This document shows, piece by piece, positions 44,696-56,661 of a DNA stretch of 64,000 nucleotides. The stretch comes from Botrytis cinerea B05.10. Taxonomy: Eukaryota > Ascomycota > Leotiomycetes > Helotiales > Sclerotiniaceae. The notes under the pieces are model-generated. The model did no database searches. It saw only the letters and a program-made list of their open reading frames with translations, and was not told the origin of the DNA. How positions within the stretch are numbered: the first letter of the stretch is position 1; each line of letters begins with the position of its first letter. The DNA lies in contig NC_037323.1 in NCBI RefSeq assembly GCF_000143535.2, positions 806,001 through 870,000 on the forward strand. Direction: 5' to 3'. The position numbers were made by a program, and so were the translations under genes.

Positions 44696-46249
44696 ATGTC
44701 TCTACTATTTTACAAAAGACCTGACTATACCAACAAAGTAAATGGTCCTTTAAATGCTACGGAGTGTCAACGATATGTTGCAAGAGCGAAAAGTGAGTCA
44801 ATCCTGTCTCATCCAGTTTGATTTGACTAACAATCGACAGATTCTGAACGTACAATTCCACCCGGGCTACGATTTGAAGACGTGATTGAAAATCAATCTC
44901 TTCCAGTGAGTTTGAAGTCTCTCTGTTGAATGATGGGTCTTTTTATTTATATTTATTTTAGCCATGCTCTCTAAGTGACTTTATGGACTTCCTTGTTTAT
45001 ATTGAGCACGATGCAGAGAATCTCCAATTCTACCTGTGGTACAAAGACTATGTTCGTCGATTCGAAGCTCTCTCAGATTATGAAAAGAAGCTGTCTCCAG
45101 AATGGGTACCGGAAACAACCGAGCCCCCTGCCCTTACCAAGGACGCGGAGAAGAATGAAGGGAGGAAAAGAAACCCACCAATGGACATTTCGGACTTCAA
45201 CGATATGGCCGACTTTGAAGCAGATGTTAAGTCGAAGGATGGCCAGTCCCGTACCAATTTGTCGAGGGCCGATAGCGCTCTAGGTAGCCCAACAGCTCCT
45301 TCGGTTTTATCAAACAGTACCGGAGGACGCTCGGGAGAAAAGCCGAGCCAAGCAGGTCTCAAATGGCAACCTTGTATGTTCAGAATTTCTAGAACAAGAA
45401 AATTAGTACTAACTTCATTTAGTCACCATTCAGCCTATGCGAGAAGAGGTCAACCGTATAATGCGACATTATCTTGCTTTCAATTCTGCTCGAGAACTTA
45501 ACCTATCTCACAAAGACCGTGCTTTATGCCTGCACGCCCTTCAACACACAACCCATCCATCAGCTTTCCTACCAGCTGTGACCATAACTGAAGCTACACT
45601 TCGAGGCCAATCACATCCGAACTTCATTAGATGGTCTATATGCAATGGTAATAAACCTCGCGTCTTCTTCGTCCGCTCCATGGGTGTCAGTCATACAATA
45701 TTTGGGTTTGTGATAGCGATTTTATTGGTGCTATCGAGCGTTAGTCGGTGGTGGAGAATCTTTGCGGGCCTACAATGGTTTATAGGAATTAGTGGCTTAA
45801 TAGCAGCCTACAAAGGTCTCTGCTTGATCATGCACCAATCGCACAACCGTAACCTGCGACCCTGGGAACAAATTCTACAGCAAGAAGCCGCCGATGAGGA
45901 AAGTGGACGGCACTCTTTTGAGAGTTCATCCGAACGGCGCATCAAAATGACAACTCGCACTGGCGACGATCATGATAAGCAAAGCGACGGGATGACAATT
46001 TCTGAAACTTCGACTATGTCAAGTTTCGGCCCAAAGAACGATGTGCAAGAATTTGAGGAAAAATGGAACAAGATCTACAAAAAAAAGAATATAGTGAGGA
46101 AGGTATTCGATAAGACTACTTGGACTCAAGATGAAAACTTGAGATTTTTACAAGACAGGATTGTGACTGGGGCCCTTGCTTGGAGTTTTATTATTACGGT
46201 GCCTTTGACGATTATATTTGTCGCTCTGCCGAAGGGAAATTTTTACTAA
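44696..46249 (+). CDS. Rax1-like RGS-domain membrane protein
   Basis: Four exons (44696-44792, 44841-44905, 44962-45373, 45423-46249) give 466 residues, each joining in frame. The N-terminal half has an RGS fold split by a long linker. The first RGS helices are PCSLSDFMDFLVYIEHDAEN with LQFYLWYKDYVRRF (about 55-90), and the last are REEVNRIMRHYLAFNSAREL and LHALQHTTHPSAFLPAV (about 195-245). Hydrophobic helices follow: SHTIFGFVIAILLVLSSVSR, FAGLQWFIGISGLIAAYKGL and a C-terminal AWSFIITVPLTIIFVALPKG. An RGS region followed by three helices at these positions is the plan of yeast Rax1 (bud-site selection) and its filamentous homologues, which affect growth and G-protein signalling. The linker (about 100-190) is rich in charge and Ser. 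Confidence 0.83.
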
Positions 46250-47437
46250 GTTTTGAGGAGATTGGTCCGAAAGGTACTAGGTACCCCTTGCATGTAGCTC
46301 GTGATGAGATGCTTGGTCTACGTCTGGATCGGTTGAAATTTTTCGGTATAACGGGCTTTCTTGTAAATATATTCAACGATTCATTACTTCATCTTCCATG
46401 AAGCAACATGACTGCGATTTGAGGATTTCACAATGAGCAATATTGATATGTGATTGTGATTTTGAGAAAATGCAATTAATCGATACTTTAGGGTTTTCCC
46501 AAGCACGGGGAATCCCCAGTTGGGGATCCTAGCTCCCGGTGAACTTTGCCTTAGCTCGCAGTAGGGCACAACTTTTATTTGAAAGCTCTTGTGGTCTGTG
46601 CTTCTCAAACGTTGGAGAAGAACTAAGAGATTTGATTTTCCTGTTACATTCAACATCCCACAGGATATCTGTTTTAAGGAGATGAGATTCCAATAATCAA
46701 GTTTCTGCAAGTGTATTGAGCCGCGTGTTACCAAACCGCGAATTGGGGGTGGGTTATGTGGCAGATACGCTCGTGGCAATGTTTGTGTGCTTGGCTATAT
46801 CTACCATTTTGCTGTTAAACAGCATCGGGCTGCTATTTTGCCAATGGAAAAATCTCACTACATGATGCATTTCAGCCAACCACAAAGTCTCTGGAGTTCC
46901 TTTGTCTTTCCAATACAATAATAGCAATCCATGTACCGCTGCTCGGCTGCCGGATTGGGGGTCTGCGGCTTTAGAGTAAGTCATGTTAAGCCAAGTGGTC
47001 TTATAGGATTGACTCGTTATTTGATTCGCCTTGTTGATCGACCCGGTTCTCAAGGATTTCTTCGCTATAGTTCAATCAAAAAGGCGCTGCGTTGTAGCAG
47101 CAGCACACTTGCGAAGACACTGAAAATAATGGTTGTGTTAAGTTGCCACCAACCAAATCATTTTGCAATATAAGTCAAAGGCCAAGATCGAAAGCGGTAT
47201 GATATATTAGGTAATATTTGTTGCTCTGTAGACTTGGTTCCGCCTTTATTTGGATCGCTTGTACTCTGAAATGCTTTTGGGGGCTTAAATATTGACTGTA
47301 GCCACAAAGATAATACCTGCATCAGTGGTTGAGAATAGCCAAGGGTATTGGGGGTCACAGAGGTAAAATCTTATAATTAGGTACGTTTTACAGTCCTGTT
47401 ATTTTTTCTCGAATTTGTTATGAATGATATGTAAATT
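46250..47437. other. Intergenic region before the 47438 gene
   Basis: These 1,188 bases contain only short frames without family marks. The first exon of the next gene may extend into this region, because no signal peptide was found at its present start. No repeat was seen. Confidence 0.35.
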
Positions 47438-48374
47438 ATGAGTGTCTCATCTGGGCTCCCAGCTGTGTGTTACAGTGTTTGTGGTATGAGGATTCCTTTC
47501 CTCGTAATCATCTGAAGCTAATTCCCTCACTTAGATAATGCATACATCGAAGCGATCAAAACTGGCAGGACACCAGAATTGTGCTTATCCACTTCACCGT
47601 TCGTCTCTGATTACGATTCTTGCACGGCGTGCGTTAAAGCGAATAGCGCAGATTCAGCTGTGACGATCAAAAATTCTTTGGAACCTAAATTTGGACAATT
47701 TCTTCAATATTGTGCGTTACTGAATGCATCCTCGATAGCATCGAGTACAGCAGAGAGTACGACAGTTGCGACAACCTTCAGTGTCGCCTCCTCATTACTT
47801 TCCTCGCTCCCAAACTTCACGACTACTCTTTCGAGTTCTACCTCCACTCCTTCGGGGTCACCATATACAACCATCACAGCAACCAATACCCAAGGTATCT
47901 CATTGTTCGACGGAACCACAACTACCCTCACATTTTCTAATGTAATAACATTATGGGCCCAAGCAAGTTCCAGTAAGATAATACTGAACATTTAAAATAC
48001 GGCCCTTCTAACTTTATATTCTTTTAGCTTTGTCCCCCTCACCAGCAAATTCACAATCTAAATTGGCACCTGGCCATGCTCAATTTAACGGTGTAGTTTT
48101 TGGGTCCATTTTTGGCGGGCTGTCGATCATAGCCTTTGGTATGATCTACTGGAAGTTTTGGAGACACTGGCATTTGCGAAAATCAAGAGTCGGGGTTGGA
48201 ATTGGGGATGAAAATGGCCCCGAGAAGGCGCAATTACATTCAGATTGTATCCCTCCCAAAACCCCCGAAGAGATTGACGGGTCACCCAGAGGCCCAGTCG
48301 CAGAATTGCCAGCTATAGAAGCTGCTGTAGAGATGCCAGGGAGTGTCATCAACTCGTCCAGGGAGGGTGATTGA
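47438..48374 (+). CDS. Cys- and Ser/Thr-rich single-pass membrane protein, unassigned
   Basis: Three exons (47438-47483, 47535-47972, 48028-48374) give 276 residues. The joins read VCYSVC to DNAYIEAIKTGRTPELC and WAQASS to TLSPSPANSQ. The N-terminal part has six or more Cys in a compact block (LCLSTSPFVSDYDSCTACVK; FLQYCALLNAS) like small secreted Cys domains of fungi. A Ser/Thr-rich, probably O-glycosylated stalk (about 75-165) follows, then one membrane helix (VVFGSIFGGLSIIAFGMIYW) and a Pro/Glu-rich cytosolic tail. This layout is that of a cell-surface sensor or glycoprotein. The present start (MSVSSGLPAV) lacks a signal peptide, so an upstream exon carrying one is likely missing. The function is unknown. 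Confidence 0.6.
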
Positions 48375-51300
48375 GTTCGAGTGGTTCTGTAATAAATGTT
48401 TTTTTTGGGGGCTATTGTAATACTTAAGTTCATGGCGAATCAGTTTGCCCCAGGCCATTCAGATATAGATTCTGAATTACCGAATAGCTCGTGTCCTTCG
48501 ACGTCTGATTTATGGGCAACGAATCTAACTCGTGGTACTCCGTGGCCTCAAGTTCATACATCTCTTGCCATGTTTCGAGCCATTTTTTTCTAAGACTGGT
48601 GTTTATTTCATTCTGGGGTTGAAACCAAGACATGCAAGACTTCTCCCAGGAGTATCGACGGATCCAAGCTCTGACGGTATACTACTACAATTACAAGTAG
48701 TATTTCCTATCGCGCCAGGAAGCAAAAGAGATAATATCTTCAAGGAGGGCAAAGGTATTTTGTTAAAATTAGTGCAGCGACAACTATATGGTTCTCGGCA
48801 AGCAATACTAAGGGACCAATCAAAACATATTTTGTGAAAGTGTCATTCATCATAGCCGAAAAGAGGGTTGCCAGAAATCACGTTCGATTGATCCAGCCAC
48901 CCGAAGGCTTTCTAATGAAATGTGTTCGTTTTTAGGGGTTCGACCAAATATTTCCGGCCAGTAAAGTATTTGAATGCCGAGACTATGCATGTTGTGGCTT
49001 GATCCGTGACGAAGAAGAAGACCGAGAGCATGTCCTGTCCTCCTTGTGCTCTATAAGTCAAGTTATATAAGTCAAATTACCATTCAAGTCAACAAGAACT
49101 GTGTAGTGCTTTTAGAATTTACGTACGATAAAGATTCCCCAATCGATGCAAAACAATAAAATCAAAAAGATGGCAAGACAAATACCACAACTAAGTAACA
49201 GAACACGACACCCATACTAAAAAAATAAAAAAAATAAAAAAAATCGATATGGGCATTGCTGATAGCTTACTTGGTTGGGGGCTAGTGTTACTTACTATCT
49301 TCGCCGCAGTCATTTCAAGCATGCGCCTCTAAATGTATGATTCTACACAAGTTCCCATGGCTTAGCATTTTATGCTTGACCACATGGAGATGGGCTTTGC
49401 TAACCACATTAGCCTTCTCGCCTTTGATTAATAGCTAGCTTAGTAATTCAACTGCTAATTAGTAGTTTCGCCAAGTCATGGAGATTTTTAGGGTTGTCTA
49501 TATGAAATATTAGAACTTTCCTTTCGAAGAAAATTTGGCAATACAACCTTCGAAATATCCAGTAATTTGTCAATACACATCTGAAGACCACAATATAGTA
49601 TTGAACAGCACCACGACACTGACGTAAACGAACCCGGATAACCAAATAGAGAACGATCCGTTATGAAAGCTGCCTCTCTACGTAGCAGAAGGCATACTGC
49701 TCATGTTGACAAGCAAAAGAAAAAGAAGAAAAGAGATCGATGAAATGGATTCAAAACGAAGCTCCATGAAATTCATCGTCCTAAATGCACGTTTTGGACT
49801 GACATCGCTCATCAACTATCAACCATATGCTAGAAGCTAGAAGCTAGAAGCTAGAAAGCGCTCGTTGTCTGAGACTAGGTGGTCATCGTCGAGTTGCGTA
49901 GGGCTGTCAACATACTTGAGATATTCGTGACATTATGGATGCTGGACGAGAAGTAAATGTGCTCGGCTGTATCAGTCAACTTGGATTTGAACGTGCTGTT
50001 ATGAAAGGAACTACTGCACTTGAAAACAGGAGGACCGAAAAACTTTTCTCTCATGTCAATTGATAAAATCTCGAAAGACCAGGCTCGGAGTTGAACGAAC
50101 AGTCGATCATGAAAGTTGTGAAGCCACTGATCGCGAACGAAAGCCAACAGAACTTTATCTTGCAACATTGTATGAGTCTGAAACAGGCGACAACAGGCTC
50201 ATACAGTTTTTCTAATCGAAAAAGAACTGTGCAAGATCAACAACTACGATGACAAGCAAAGCATGTTTTCTGTGTAAATGAATTACTAGATTATACCAGG
50301 AAGAGCAACCATATAATCAGCCAAACAGATTATGTGTCACGTAGACGCTGTAACGCATACACTGTATGAAAAGCATAAGTAAATTAGAGAGAATGAATGG
50401 AAAAATTGAAAGGAAGGCTCGGCCCACGCCGCTGCCATCAGGGCCAAAATTTCCAAATTGTTATTACCCGTCAACCTTGTCCGCGTAACCCGCATACATC
50501 ATCTGAGAATGTGACCAACAACGCCCTGCTTTGCAGCTTGCGCACCCACACTTCAAATTTCCTTGTAACCTGGGAACTGCTGCCATTGAAGAAGCGGCTT
50601 GAACACTTGAGACTAGGATTGACAGATTGCTGATCTACCAATGCAGTACTGTGAGTGAACATGGAAGATGCCCCTCGTATTGTGGAACTTAAATTTTTGA
50701 TCCGAATTTTGACCTGGGAGTCGAGTGTGAGCGGGGCTCGTCTCCTTTCAAATACCCTCGAGATATCCAATGGCTTCTTCATTAGGGTCAAGGACCCAAT
50801 CACGTGTATCTCACGTGATCAATAGTAATCAGCGATATTGGCCAGAAAATTACGTACAATATGCAAATGCATCTTGTACGCACAAAATCAAACAGCCAGA
50901 ACGGACTCTGAGTGGATCGATCAATGCTGCGAGTAATACTTTGTGATCCACTTGCACTTTATATACCCGCCGACACTAGGTCTGATATGGATTGCTGAAA
51001 GGGATGCATTACATCGTGACAGGATTAGCGTGCATGCATCTTGTCGGCTTGATGTCAAGATTGCTAAATAGAGAAAGAAGGGCAGAATAACAAAAGCAAG
51101 CAAGCGGAGAAATAAATGATCGTAAATGCCTGCCCGTGCAGCTTTTACATGGTGGTTCTTCCATGGGTGACGGAGGGTTGGAGGGGGACAAGACGATTGA
51201 TTGGAATGATCGTCTGTGCGACGGCTGCAGATAGCACGGACGGTAAAATAGCTGGATATAAGCAGGAAGGGAGAGAGGAGGCACACAAGTAGCAACGGTA

Positions 51301-53086
51301 GGTGTGATAGAGCAAGGGTAATGTGCCGCTCTTGGAGAGAGAAAAATAGTCGGTCGGTGGTCGAGTCGTCGATGTCTTGTGATTTACGGTGCTCAATTCA
51401 ATTGTAAATATTGACCGAAATAAGTGGAGAATATTTGCTAGTGAAGCCGTTAAAAATCTGAAATTCGTAGTCAGACTTCGTATGAAGCCGAATTGGGAGA
51501 TCGATTGCGAGAAGTCTTGAGCATGATTGTGCTCAAGCGGACATTAACTCATGTGCAACAAGGCTGGCAATGGGATATCTCACAACGTAGTCTATCCATA
51601 AGCAAGTTTTCCAGAACTTGGATTTGCCCACCTGCCTTCCTACCTGTCACGACGCTGTGCTAACTTGTACTTGCTTTATCATTCCTTCACCTGTTCTTTA
51701 TTCGGAGAACATTGGTTTAATGATTGATCAGATTTCTTCTGCAACTAATAATTCTTCCATTGCACCTGTGCGACCCCTAGATATCGTACTGCTTTGCTGA
51801 CTGCATCGAAGAAGCATTTACTGAAGTAAATGCTTGTGATGGCTGAAGGCTAATGACAATCTGATGACTATCTATTCATCCGATATAGGAAAGAGGGACG
51901 CAGCTCGATATTATCCGTGTCAACACCTGCAGAATCATTCGACACACTTGACTTACCTAGTTCATTTAAACATTAATGCCAGTCTCAGACCCGTCTCTAC
52001 TTTCCATTCAATGACATCGAGTCGTCCGTCAACTTTTTCTTGTTATGATCATGATGAGGTCCCCTCTATTCCATCCCCTTGCAATTGATCCGCTTTTCGG
52101 CAAATTTTTGATAATATGTAGTAGAGTAGATCTTAAGAAACATATCCACTATTCATTATCGATAAAAAGTATCAATCCATCACAAGCATCACTCTTCAAG
52201 GATCAAAAGATGTTGTGATGGGAATTTCGTTATGATAGGGTGGATGTTTGCGTTTGTTCTCCCACCAGTACGACCCCAAATTAAGCGAAGAAATTTTGTT
52301 GGCCATTCTCGACGTCTAAATGGTCACAAATGGCAGGGATTTAGTCGCCAGAATACTAGCTCCCGTCAATTTAGCATGTTCACCTTGCTTACGCGCCCAA
52401 TGACTGCAGCTCGCCTTGATCATCGAATCAACTTATTTTTCCTTTGAGTTTTTGTCAATTGGGTCGTATAATTCGTGGAGTCCGAATGTACGGTAATCTA
52501 ACCGGAGTGCATGCACATACGCCGAGCAACGAACGAACTAACTAACTTCCCCTCATCAATGGCTGCAGCTTTCCCCTTGTTCAATATTGCACTCGGTCGT
52601 GCATCATATGCGGACGGGATTTGCGGGATTCTAGGATTGTACCAATTCTGCGCCTTACCATAGGAAGCTCTATGGTGGGCCTATCCAATGATCAATCCCA
52701 ATGACTATGATGGATGCCTCTACCTCTGCGACCATAAAGGGACGCTGTGCCCCCTCTCAAAATATCTTCTTCTTCTCCTCAGCAAGCAGTCAATTCATTC
52801 TCAAGAGCTAGTCTCCTTCATTTTCCGCCCTTTTTTGTTTTTCTTCATCTTTTTGTTTTTTCTCCCCGTACCCAAAGAGCTGTGCTCTGTAATATCATAC
52901 CAAAATCTTTACATTCTAATCATTCTATCAAGTTGCCGGTCAACTTTTTATTAATTTTTTATTCACAAACCTCCTAATCCATACAATCCGAATCTAACCA
53001 CCAAAGACTAGTCTCTTCTTGCTCGAATTAGCCAATTTCAGTACATTGAATTTTCATCTTAGTATTTCGCATCAAAATCGATCAAA
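48375..53086. other. 4.7-kb gene-poor region upstream of the CBM48-type gene
   Basis: No confident gene lies in these 4,712 bases. Frames at 48532-48837, 49875-50168, 50471-50803 and 50921-51295 lack domain patterns. A-rich tracts (about 49220-49242) and a TAGAAGC tandem (49831-49857) are present. The last 400 bases (52760-53086) are pyrimidine-rich and look like the promoter and long leader of the CBM48-type gene. No tRNA, transposon or inverted repeat was recognised. Confidence 0.4.
49831..49857 (+). repeat. TAGAAGC tandem repeat (about 3.7 copies)
   Basis: A 7-base unit is repeated nearly four times in the gene-poor region, with the last copy changed by an extra a. No nearby gene links it to a function. 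Confidence 0.7.
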
Positions 53087-53986
53087 ATGGCAGCCATTCA
53101 ATTATCATTCTCTCTCCGTGTTTCTTCCAGTGTTAAGACCGTTCATTTACTTGGTAGCTGGGATAACTATGCTGGTCAACTTCCACTCGCTAAAGACAAG
53201 ACTTCTTCAAAATCAGGTAGCTGGAAAGGTACTTTCAGATTTCAAGGCACCACTCTTCAACCTGGTCAAAGATATTGGTATTACTACATCATCGATGGGT
53301 ACCATGTCTCACACGACCCTGCCGTCTCATCAACTGTCGAACCAACTACCGGTCGCGTCCTGAACATCCTCGACGTCCCAGTCGAAAAGTCCTCAAGTCG
53401 ATCATCCAAGTCCAGCTCGTCAAGCTCCAAGCACTCTTCCAGCTCATCATCTAAGCATTCTTCCAGCTCCAAATCATCACACTCTTCACATTCATCTTCC
53501 CACAGAGAATCCCGCCGCGACTCACATCTCAGCGTTGACATTCCTAAAGGTCGACCCCTCTCCATCTCTCAAATCAAATCTCCTAAACCCATGTCTCCAC
53601 ACGCCACCAAGCACATCCTCGAAGGTGATTACGCTGGCCCAACTGTCGATGAACTTACCGCACGCTTTGGTGCTACCACCATGGATGAGTACGACTACGA
53701 TTACGATCTTCCAGGCTCACCATCTTCATCTGTCGGCTCTACCATCTCCGACACCAGTGGCACCAGCTCTCCATCTTCAGCTTCGAGCATGAGCGATTAT
53801 TCATCAGGTTCTAACGTATCATCCTGCACGTGTGAAAGATATGGAATTACGAGAAAGGGGGATAGAATCAAGTTGGATTGTGGAGGTTCTCGATGCGGAT
53901 CCAGCGATTCAGACTCCTGTAGCTCAGAGGATGAGGCTGATTACTCACGATCATCCCGCAGAAATGGAATCGTTGTCCGTCGATGA
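53087..53986 (+). CDS. CBM48 / AMPK-type glycogen-binding domain protein with Ser-rich tail
   Basis: This intronless gene of 299 residues starts with a carbohydrate-binding module of the CBM48/AMPK-beta type (about residues 3-95). The segments VKTVHLLGSWDNYAGQLPL, SGSWKGTFRFQG and RYWYYYIIDGYHVSHDPAVS show the Trp and Tyr residues that bind glucan in this family. After it comes a Ser/Lys/His low-complexity tract of about 40 residues (99-138, repeats of SSSKHSS), then a conserved-looking segment (LEGDYAGPTVDELTARFGAT), an acidic Tyr patch, another Ser-rich part, and a Cys-containing end (SSCTCERYGITRKGDRIKLD) with an Arg tail. AMPK-beta proper would have an additional ASC domain, which is absent here. 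It may bind glycogen or other glucans in the cytosol. The binding target is inferred. Confidence 0.82.
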   Translation: MAAIQLSFSLRVSSSVKTVHLLGSWDNYAGQLPLAKDKTSSKSGSWKGTFRFQGTTLQPGQRYWYYYIIDGYHVSHDPAVSSTVEPTTGRVLNILDVPVEKSSSRSSKSSSSSSKHSSSSSSKHSSSSKSSHSSHSSSHRESRRDSHLSVDIPKGRPLSISQIKSPKPMSPHATKHILEGDYAGPTVDELTARFGATTMDEYDYDYDLPGSPSSSVGSTISDTSGTSSPSSASSMSDYSSGSNVSSCTCERYGITRKGDRIKLDCGGSRCGSSDSDSCSSEDEADYSRSSRRNGIVVRR

Positions 53987-56661
53987 ATGAACACCTAATG
54001 ATCCTGGACTGGAAACCCAACACAACACTGAGACTCAAACACAGTTTCACGAAGAGACAAATGTGCCATTTTCGCACCGCGTTCAAATCTTCACCCTAGT
54101 GCAAGTTTTCGCATCCAATTAAATAGAAAATCACGAAAAATATGCATGCATACATCAAGCCAAGTCTGGTACTTGTCATGATGTGTGTCCCACAGGAAAC
54201 CGAATCCGCGGTGCAAACCGAAATTAGCGAACCGTTCGCGAATTTCATGTACACTTAACAAATGACAAGTTTTCATGGAACTATTCACTGTACTTCTTCA
54301 ACTTTTGGGAAGGAAAGGAAGGTTACCACATGAAGAGGAGGAAAAGGGGACGATAAATTGCCAGAAGGGGGGGTGGTGCAGGGTAATGATAGGCACATAC
54401 TCTCATGATTGAATGAGATATGACAGGTCTTTTATTGGTAATGAAACATGATGGTCATGATTCATGATGATGAGGAATGTTGGCACGACAGATTGGATAA
54501 TGATTATGTGTCAAATCATGATAACGAGATGATAGATAGATGGGATAGAGGACAATTGAATCTGTTCCACACAATGTCTTTTCAATGCCTTTGATTCGTG
54601 TGATGTGACTGCGAGTTATTTTAATATGTTGGTCGCAGGTTCTTGGCCTTGCCAGTGTTTCACAGCTCAATATTCTTTTGTCTGGCACAGTACATCGCTG
54701 TAAATCTTAAATGATGGTGCATTGCCAACCACCCAATAGAAGTTCCATGCAAAAATAAATTCAATACTGAATATAGTCTCATCAATGCATAATTTCATGG
54801 TTGTCTCGATAACATAAATAGATCCCAGGCCTGACCCCTTTATCGTCATCTACCGCTAGCCCTCGACCTCCTATCAAACTTCTTCAACTCCGGATTTATC
54901 CATCCATATTCTTGCTTCTAAAGTATACAAGGATGAGAACCACACGTACTGTATATCCCTACTTGAAGTTGAATCATTTGCTGGCTAGAACTATCTCAGG
55001 TTGTGAATGTCGATGCAGCGGTATGTGTTCTATAGACACACTTGTATTCAAATAATACAAATTGCCTATACTAATTACAAGCCCATTTTTTCTCATTGTG
55101 GGTACACAAACTTATACATGTATCTAGGACTTCGAGTCATCTTCGTTTCATAGGTCGGTATATCTCCACCGCCGCCCTCTAAGATGCTTTGAGCCAGAAT
55201 AACTCCAATTATTGTGTTTAGGAAGTACTGCGTCATCGTTGAGATGAACATTAGAAGTTAGGATGCGAATAAGTAATAACAGGACATGAATTATGAGAAT
55301 GATACAGAGAACTACTCACCTCCTACTACTTCTTTGTTCCTCACACTTATAAAGCGTCCAGGCGCTACAATAAAAAGACGATTGACAGGAAGCCATTTTC
55401 GAGGAATACTCTTGGTATTGACGCATGAACTAATATCTGGTGTTTCTACATCCCCACAAACTACCTCGGAAGTATTTTCAAAGTTCAAACCTTGGACGTG
55501 CAATTTGCTCCGCCAATTGAATACAGTCAGCCATGAGTGATGGTGATGAAGTAGAGACCATATGTACCTAGAGGAAAACTTGTGAGATCTCCAGATACTA
55601 GGTGTTTAGAACTCAATTTACCACTACTAGATTTTCAATATCATCCCGTCTCCAAGTTCATCCCGTCTTCAAGCTAACTTGGTTCTTTCGGCTCATCTAG
55701 CATCTTCCATCCCAGCTCAATCCACAACTGGCAGAAGATTGGATAGCACATCAGATGCTTCATCGTGTGCCCATAATGTCTAGTCTCTGCACAAACAAAA
55801 CCTCGTCGATCTCGCTGCACATGTAAAATTATGACCCCGCTAATTAGATGCTTCTAAACCACAATCTCCCAAAGTGCCATTGAGAAGAAGTATATTGGGT
55901 CAAACAGCCAGACATTCAGCTATTGTTTAACTCTAAAGTTTCATTTTACTTACTATAGATTGCTGTCAGCAGCTTATCTACGGATAATTAATCTTAATTT
56001 GGTAGTGGTGAACACGATAGGAGACGAGAAATGAAGACACACTCAGCTCCTTCGACGATCTCCAATCTCACTTAACTTCATTAAGATAATTTTTGGCGCC
56101 AATGACTAGACACCAGCTGGGTCATGACTTTCCTGACTCATGAATGCTCTAAATTCTCAGCTTTCAGGCCTGCTGACTACTGGCTGGTTGATCATTTTGA
56201 CAGAAACTTTGGCCTTGAATAAGCGCTATAACCGCTGAAGAGGCAAAGGTGGAGCAGAAAATGAGAGAGCTATGTGTGTGCCCAGGATTACAGAATTACA
56301 CAGCCAGCCATTGAGAAGCTTCTTAATAATCCATGAACTGGTGGCATATACAATGCGGCTTTTGCAAAACTTGTGATCAGCTGCCAGGACAGAAACTCTA
56401 CCAACTATTTGCACGGAACAAAAACACAACTCCACTAACTGAATTATAGGTTAGATTCAAGTTGAGGCGTGGCAATTGCGAGAATGATCCTAGGTCACTG
56501 GTCCTTTGAGCGCGGTAAACGAGGCTATTCCCAGCTGTGTATCAATATTTAATCCCCCATCTATCCCTTCATCAAAGCTACCGACCTCAAAATATATTTT
56601 CTTTACAGCTCAAACCATTTTGTATACCCCCTTTCATCAAGCAGCAGCTCAGACTACCAAG
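53987..56661. other. 2.7-kb gene-poor region before the HET gene
   Basis: These 2,675 bases contain the 3' flank of the CBM48-type gene and the upstream part of the HET gene. Short frames (54455-54688, 55286-55540, 56226-56435) have no family marks. Just upstream of the HET start the + strand frame is open from 56506, but this is leader in my view. Nothing else was seen. Confidence 0.4.

Noticed and set aside
49875..50168. 97-residue minus frame with an apparently protein-like pattern
   Set aside because: No family, no neighbouring exon with good splice sites, and no second line of support.
50921..51396. Overlapping minus frames of 83-124 residues
   Set aside because: Three phases of the same DNA are open together and none resembles a family, so openness here is due to base composition.
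53284..53565. Acidic 93-residue minus frame rich in Glu and Leu
   Set aside because: It is the antisense of the Ser-repeat part of the CBM48-type gene.
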